A stretch of 7,225 nucleotides of DNA from an uncultured Eubacteriales bacterium (GTDB lineage Bacteria > Bacillota > Clostridia > Oscillospirales > Acutalibacteraceae), in contig CAKUBN010000082.1 in the NCBI GenBank assembly GCA_934643185.1, forward strand, positions 1 through 7,225. Direction: 5' to 3'. The notes under the pieces were generated by a model. The model searched no databases. It worked only from the letters and a program-made list of their open reading frames with translations, and had not been told where the DNA came from. Position numbers and translations under genes: made by a program. Positions 5,432 through 7,225 of this stretch are shown here, piece by piece. Each line of letters opens with the position of its first letter. Position 1 is the first letter of the stretch.

Positions 5432-5974
5432 ATGCAGATGAATATTACAGTTTATCTCGGTGCGAACGCGGGCAATGACCCTAAGCTGCGGGATGCGGTT
5501 GAGGCGCTCGGCAAGTGGATCGGCGAGAATGGGCACGACCTTATTTACGGCGGTTCGAAATGCGGGCTGATGGGGACGATCGCCGAAAGCGTGCTGCAAA
5601 ACGGCGGCAAAGTGACCGGCGTGGAGCCGCAGTTTTTTGTGGACTCCGAATTGCAGCACGACGGGCTGACGGAGCTCATTGTGACGAAGGACATGACGGA
5701 CAGAAAGACGAAAATGATCGAGCTTGGCGACGCGTTTATCGCATTCCCGGGCGGCACGGGCACGCTGGAGGAAATCGCAGAAGTGATGTCGAAGGTTTCG
5801 CTGAAGCACTTAGACGCGCCGTGCATTCTTTATAATTTGAATGGCTATTACGACGGGCTGAAGGTGCTTTTGCAGCACATGATCGAGATGGGGCTGTCCT
5901 CTGAGGAGCGACAGGCAGGCATTCATTTTGCCGACACGTTAGACGAGGTCGAGCACATTTTGATGGAAAAGTGA
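5432..5974 (+). CDS. LOG-family protein, predicted nucleoside 5'-monophosphate phosphoribohydrolase
   Basis: The 180-residue product has the length and Rossmann-type motifs of the LOG family (TIGR00730, once annotated as lysine decarboxylase). They are: N-terminal strand ITVYLGAN; YGGSKCGLMG (39-48), the nucleotide-binding region; MTDRKTKM (88-95), which corresponds to the MHERKxxM motif; and PGGTGTLEE (106-114), the signature with the catalytic Glu. Characterised members release ribose 5-phosphate from cytokinin-type or ordinary nucleoside monophosphates in the cytoplasm. Which substrate applies here cannot be read from sequence. His and Glu of the usual MHERK are Thr and Asp here, while the catalytic Arg91 and Lys92 are kept. 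The start is ambiguous: ATG at 5432 (AAAGG at 5422-5426) or ATG at 5438 (GGCGGGG ending 6 nt before it). MNITVY from 5438 looks like the usual family start. It is the first gene of an operon with the methyltransferase. Confidence 0.9.
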   Translation: MQMNITVYLGANAGNDPKLRDAVEALGKWIGENGHDLIYGGSKCGLMGTIAESVLQNGGKVTGVEPQFFVDSELQHDGLTELIVTKDMTDRKTKMIELGDAFIAFPGGTGTLEEIAEVMSKVSLKHLDAPCILYNLNGYYDGLKVLLQHMIEMGLSSEERQAGIHFADTLDEVEHILMEK

Positions 5975-5984
5975 GGGGAGCAGC

Positions 5985-6743
5985 ATGCCGAACATTGAAT
6001 GGAACGCGAAGGACTATCAGCAGAATTTTTCGTTTGTACCGTCTTACGGCGAAGCGGTGACGGAGCTCATCACGAAGCTGCAGGGGAGCTTTGTCGTGGA
6101 CCTTGGGTGCGGCAACGGCACGCTGACGGAGAAGCTTTTGGAAAAGGGCTTCCGTGTGCTGGGCGTGGACGATTCGGACGCGATGCTGCGCTTGGCGCGG
6201 GAAAATCACCCGGGCGTAGAGTTTCAAAAGGGCAATGCGCTCGATTTTGCTTTAAGTGAAAAAGCGGACGTGATTTTCTCGAACGCGGTGTTCCACTGGC
6301 TGGACGGCGAAAAACAGCAGGCGATGCTGTGCAATCTCTACCGCAATTTGAAGCCGGGCGGCGAGCTTGTGTGCGAATTCGGCGGGCATGGCTGTGCGGA
6401 AACGGTGCACAGCGCGCTGGAGGCGATTTTTGCGGAGCGGGGGCTCAAATATCCGCGGGTGTTTTACTTTCCGACGATCGGGCAATATGCGCCGATGCTG
6501 GAAAAAGCGGGCTTTAAGGTGGAATTTGCGACGCTTTTTGACCGCCCGACGGTGCAGAACGGCGCAGACGGCGCGGCGGACTGGATACGCATGTTTGACA
6601 AAAAGCCGTTTGAGGGTATGGCGGAAGAGACGAAGGAAGAGATCATCCGCGAAGCGGTGGAGCGCGTGCGGGGCAAGCTTTACAAAGACGGGCAGTGGGT
6701 CATTGATTACGTAAGGATAAGGTTTAGGGCGAGGAAGGTGTAG
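5985..6743 (+). CDS. Class I SAM-dependent methyltransferase
   Basis: The start ATG follows AGGGGAG (5974-5980), 10 nt after the LOG gene stop, so the two are translated from one message. The 252-residue protein has a canonical class I methyltransferase core: motif I VVDLGCGNG (37-45) for SAM; acidic end of strand 2 in GVDDSDAML (60-68); GNALDF (83-88); motif IV ADVIFSNAVFHW (94-105); and the post-IV segment LKPGGELVCEF (122-132). The FSNAVFHWL form and the C-terminal helical region resemble trans-aconitate 2-methyltransferase-like and other small-molecule methyltransferases, but no substrate can be assigned. The protein is cytoplasmic, with no signal peptide or membrane segment. The operon partner gives no clear pathway. 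Confidence 0.88.
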   Translation: MPNIEWNAKDYQQNFSFVPSYGEAVTELITKLQGSFVVDLGCGNGTLTEKLLEKGFRVLGVDDSDAMLRLARENHPGVEFQKGNALDFALSEKADVIFSNAVFHWLDGEKQQAMLCNLYRNLKPGGELVCEFGGHGCAETVHSALEAIFAERGLKYPRVFYFPTIGQYAPMLEKAGFKVEFATLFDRPTVQNGADGAADWIRMFDKKPFEGMAEETKEEIIREAVERVRGKLYKDGQWVIDYVRIRFRARKV

Positions 6744-6777
6744 TGAGCGGAAAAGCGACACCTGATCGTTTCCGGGC

Positions 6778-6806
6778 TTGCGCGGTGGGGGTTCGTCCGC
6801 TATAAT
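6778..6806 (+). promoter_or_regulatory. Sigma-A-type promoter of the WYL regulator
   Basis: TTGCGC (6778-6783) and a perfect TATAAT (6801-6806) have a 17-nt spacer. A short inverted repeat (CGGAAA 6748-6753 with TTTCCG 6769-6774) lies just upstream of the -35 and could be an activator or operator site, though it is short. No clear terminator separates the methyltransferase stop (6743) from this promoter, so read-through is possible. Confidence 0.7.
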
Positions 6807-6839
6807 AAAAGCAGAACGAGCGCAAAGGAGTGCTGCTTT

Positions 6840-7225
6840 ATGGCAAAGACGAATAAGACACCGAAGGCGGAGGACAACGCCGAGCTGCGGACGATCTCGC
6901 TTTTGAAAATTCTGAACACATACAGCGACGAAAACCACGAGCTTTCCACGAAGAACATTATGGATAAGCTCCAAAAGGAATGCGGCGTTACGGTGCACCG
7001 CACGACCGTCGGCAAGAACATCAAGCAGCTTGCGGACTGCGGCTTTGATATTTACACGCACAAGACGACGCAGAACCGCTATTACCTTGCGAGCCGCTTA
7101 TTTGAGATGCCGGAATTGAAGCTGCTTGCGGACGCGGTGGAATCTGCGGGATTCATCACCGAAAAGAAAAGCGAGGAGCTGATTGAAAAGCTTTGCCGGC
7201 TGACGAGCGTTTATGAGGCCGAGGC
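6840..7225 (+). CDS. WYL-type transcriptional regulator, N-terminal part, cut by the window edge
   Basis: The ATG at 6840-6842 follows AAAGGAG (6824-6830) at 9 nt. The frame stays open for 128 codons to the end of the window with no stop. Residues about 15-80 form a winged HTH of the DeoR/HTH_11 type (ISLLKILNTYSDENHELS, then TTVGKNIKQLADCGFDI as the recognition helix region, then a wing ending QNRYYLASR). This is followed by FEMPELKLLADAVESAGFI and SEELIEKLCRLTS, the helical linker seen before the WYL domain in Clostridia regulators. The WYL domain itself, which in this family senses ligands such as nucleotides or nucleic acid, would lie past the edge, so the family call rests on the N-terminal pattern. 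It is cytoplasmic and has its own promoter. Confidence 0.8.
   Translation, partial: MAKTNKTPKAEDNAELRTISLLKILNTYSDENHELSTKNIMDKLQKECGVTVHRTTVGKNIKQLADCGFDIYTHKTTQNRYYLASRLFEMPELKLLADAVESAGFITEKKSEELIEKLCRLTSVYEAE

Noticed and set aside
6748..6774. Terminator after the methyltransferase
   Set aside because: The inverted repeat CGGAAA with TTTCCG is only 6 bp with a 15-nt loop and has no T run after it.
6252..7061. 269-residue open frame on the - strand
   Set aside because: It is antisense to the methyltransferase and WYL regulator genes, rich in Arg, His and Leu with no domain pattern, and crosses the promoter at 6778-6806.

Overview
The window looks like a chromosomal stretch from a Gram-positive Clostridia-type bacterium, most likely a gut Oscillospirales or relative. 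The reasons are purine-rich Shine-Dalgarno sites (AAGGAG, AGGAGGG, AAAGGAG), two lipoproteins with Firmicutes-style lipoboxes, sigma-A-like promoters, GC-rich third codon positions, and protein types common in that class (WYL regulator, small zinc-ribbon membrane protein, LOG protein). The taxonomic call is inference. I see no rRNA, tRNA, CRISPR array, phage gene or transposase.

Layout, left to right. (1) A two-gene + strand unit: the 3' part of an extracytoplasmic transglutaminase-like protein (2-760), then a lipoprotein (771-2044) whose reading frame is broken by a one-base shift near 1562-1577. (2) A convergent intergenic region (2045-2326) made almost wholly of back-to-back perfect hairpins: a strong terminator, six further stem-loops, and a last hairpin spanning the stop codon of the next gene. 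(3) A - strand gene (4060-2327) for a 577-residue regulator with two Cro/C1-type HTH domains and a large C-terminal part I cannot assign. (4) Divergent from it, a + strand pair: a small lipoprotein (4236-4679) and a membrane protein with two C-terminal zinc ribbons (4695-5291), ended by a hairpin terminator. (5) A well-formed promoter drives a LOG-family phosphoribohydrolase (5432-5974) and a class I SAM methyltransferase (5985-6743). (6) A second good promoter precedes a WYL-type regulator that runs off the right edge (6840-7225).

The small lipoprotein at 4236 and the N-terminal domain of the broken lipoprotein at 771 are paralogous: both carry an IFDAL-x-TV-x-[LI]-GE block in the same local context. 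This links the two lipoprotein units on either side of the regulator and the hairpin array. The most unusual feature is the hairpin array. The frameshift and the paralogous domain are the next most useful leads. I did not find a convincing new defence or mobile system.
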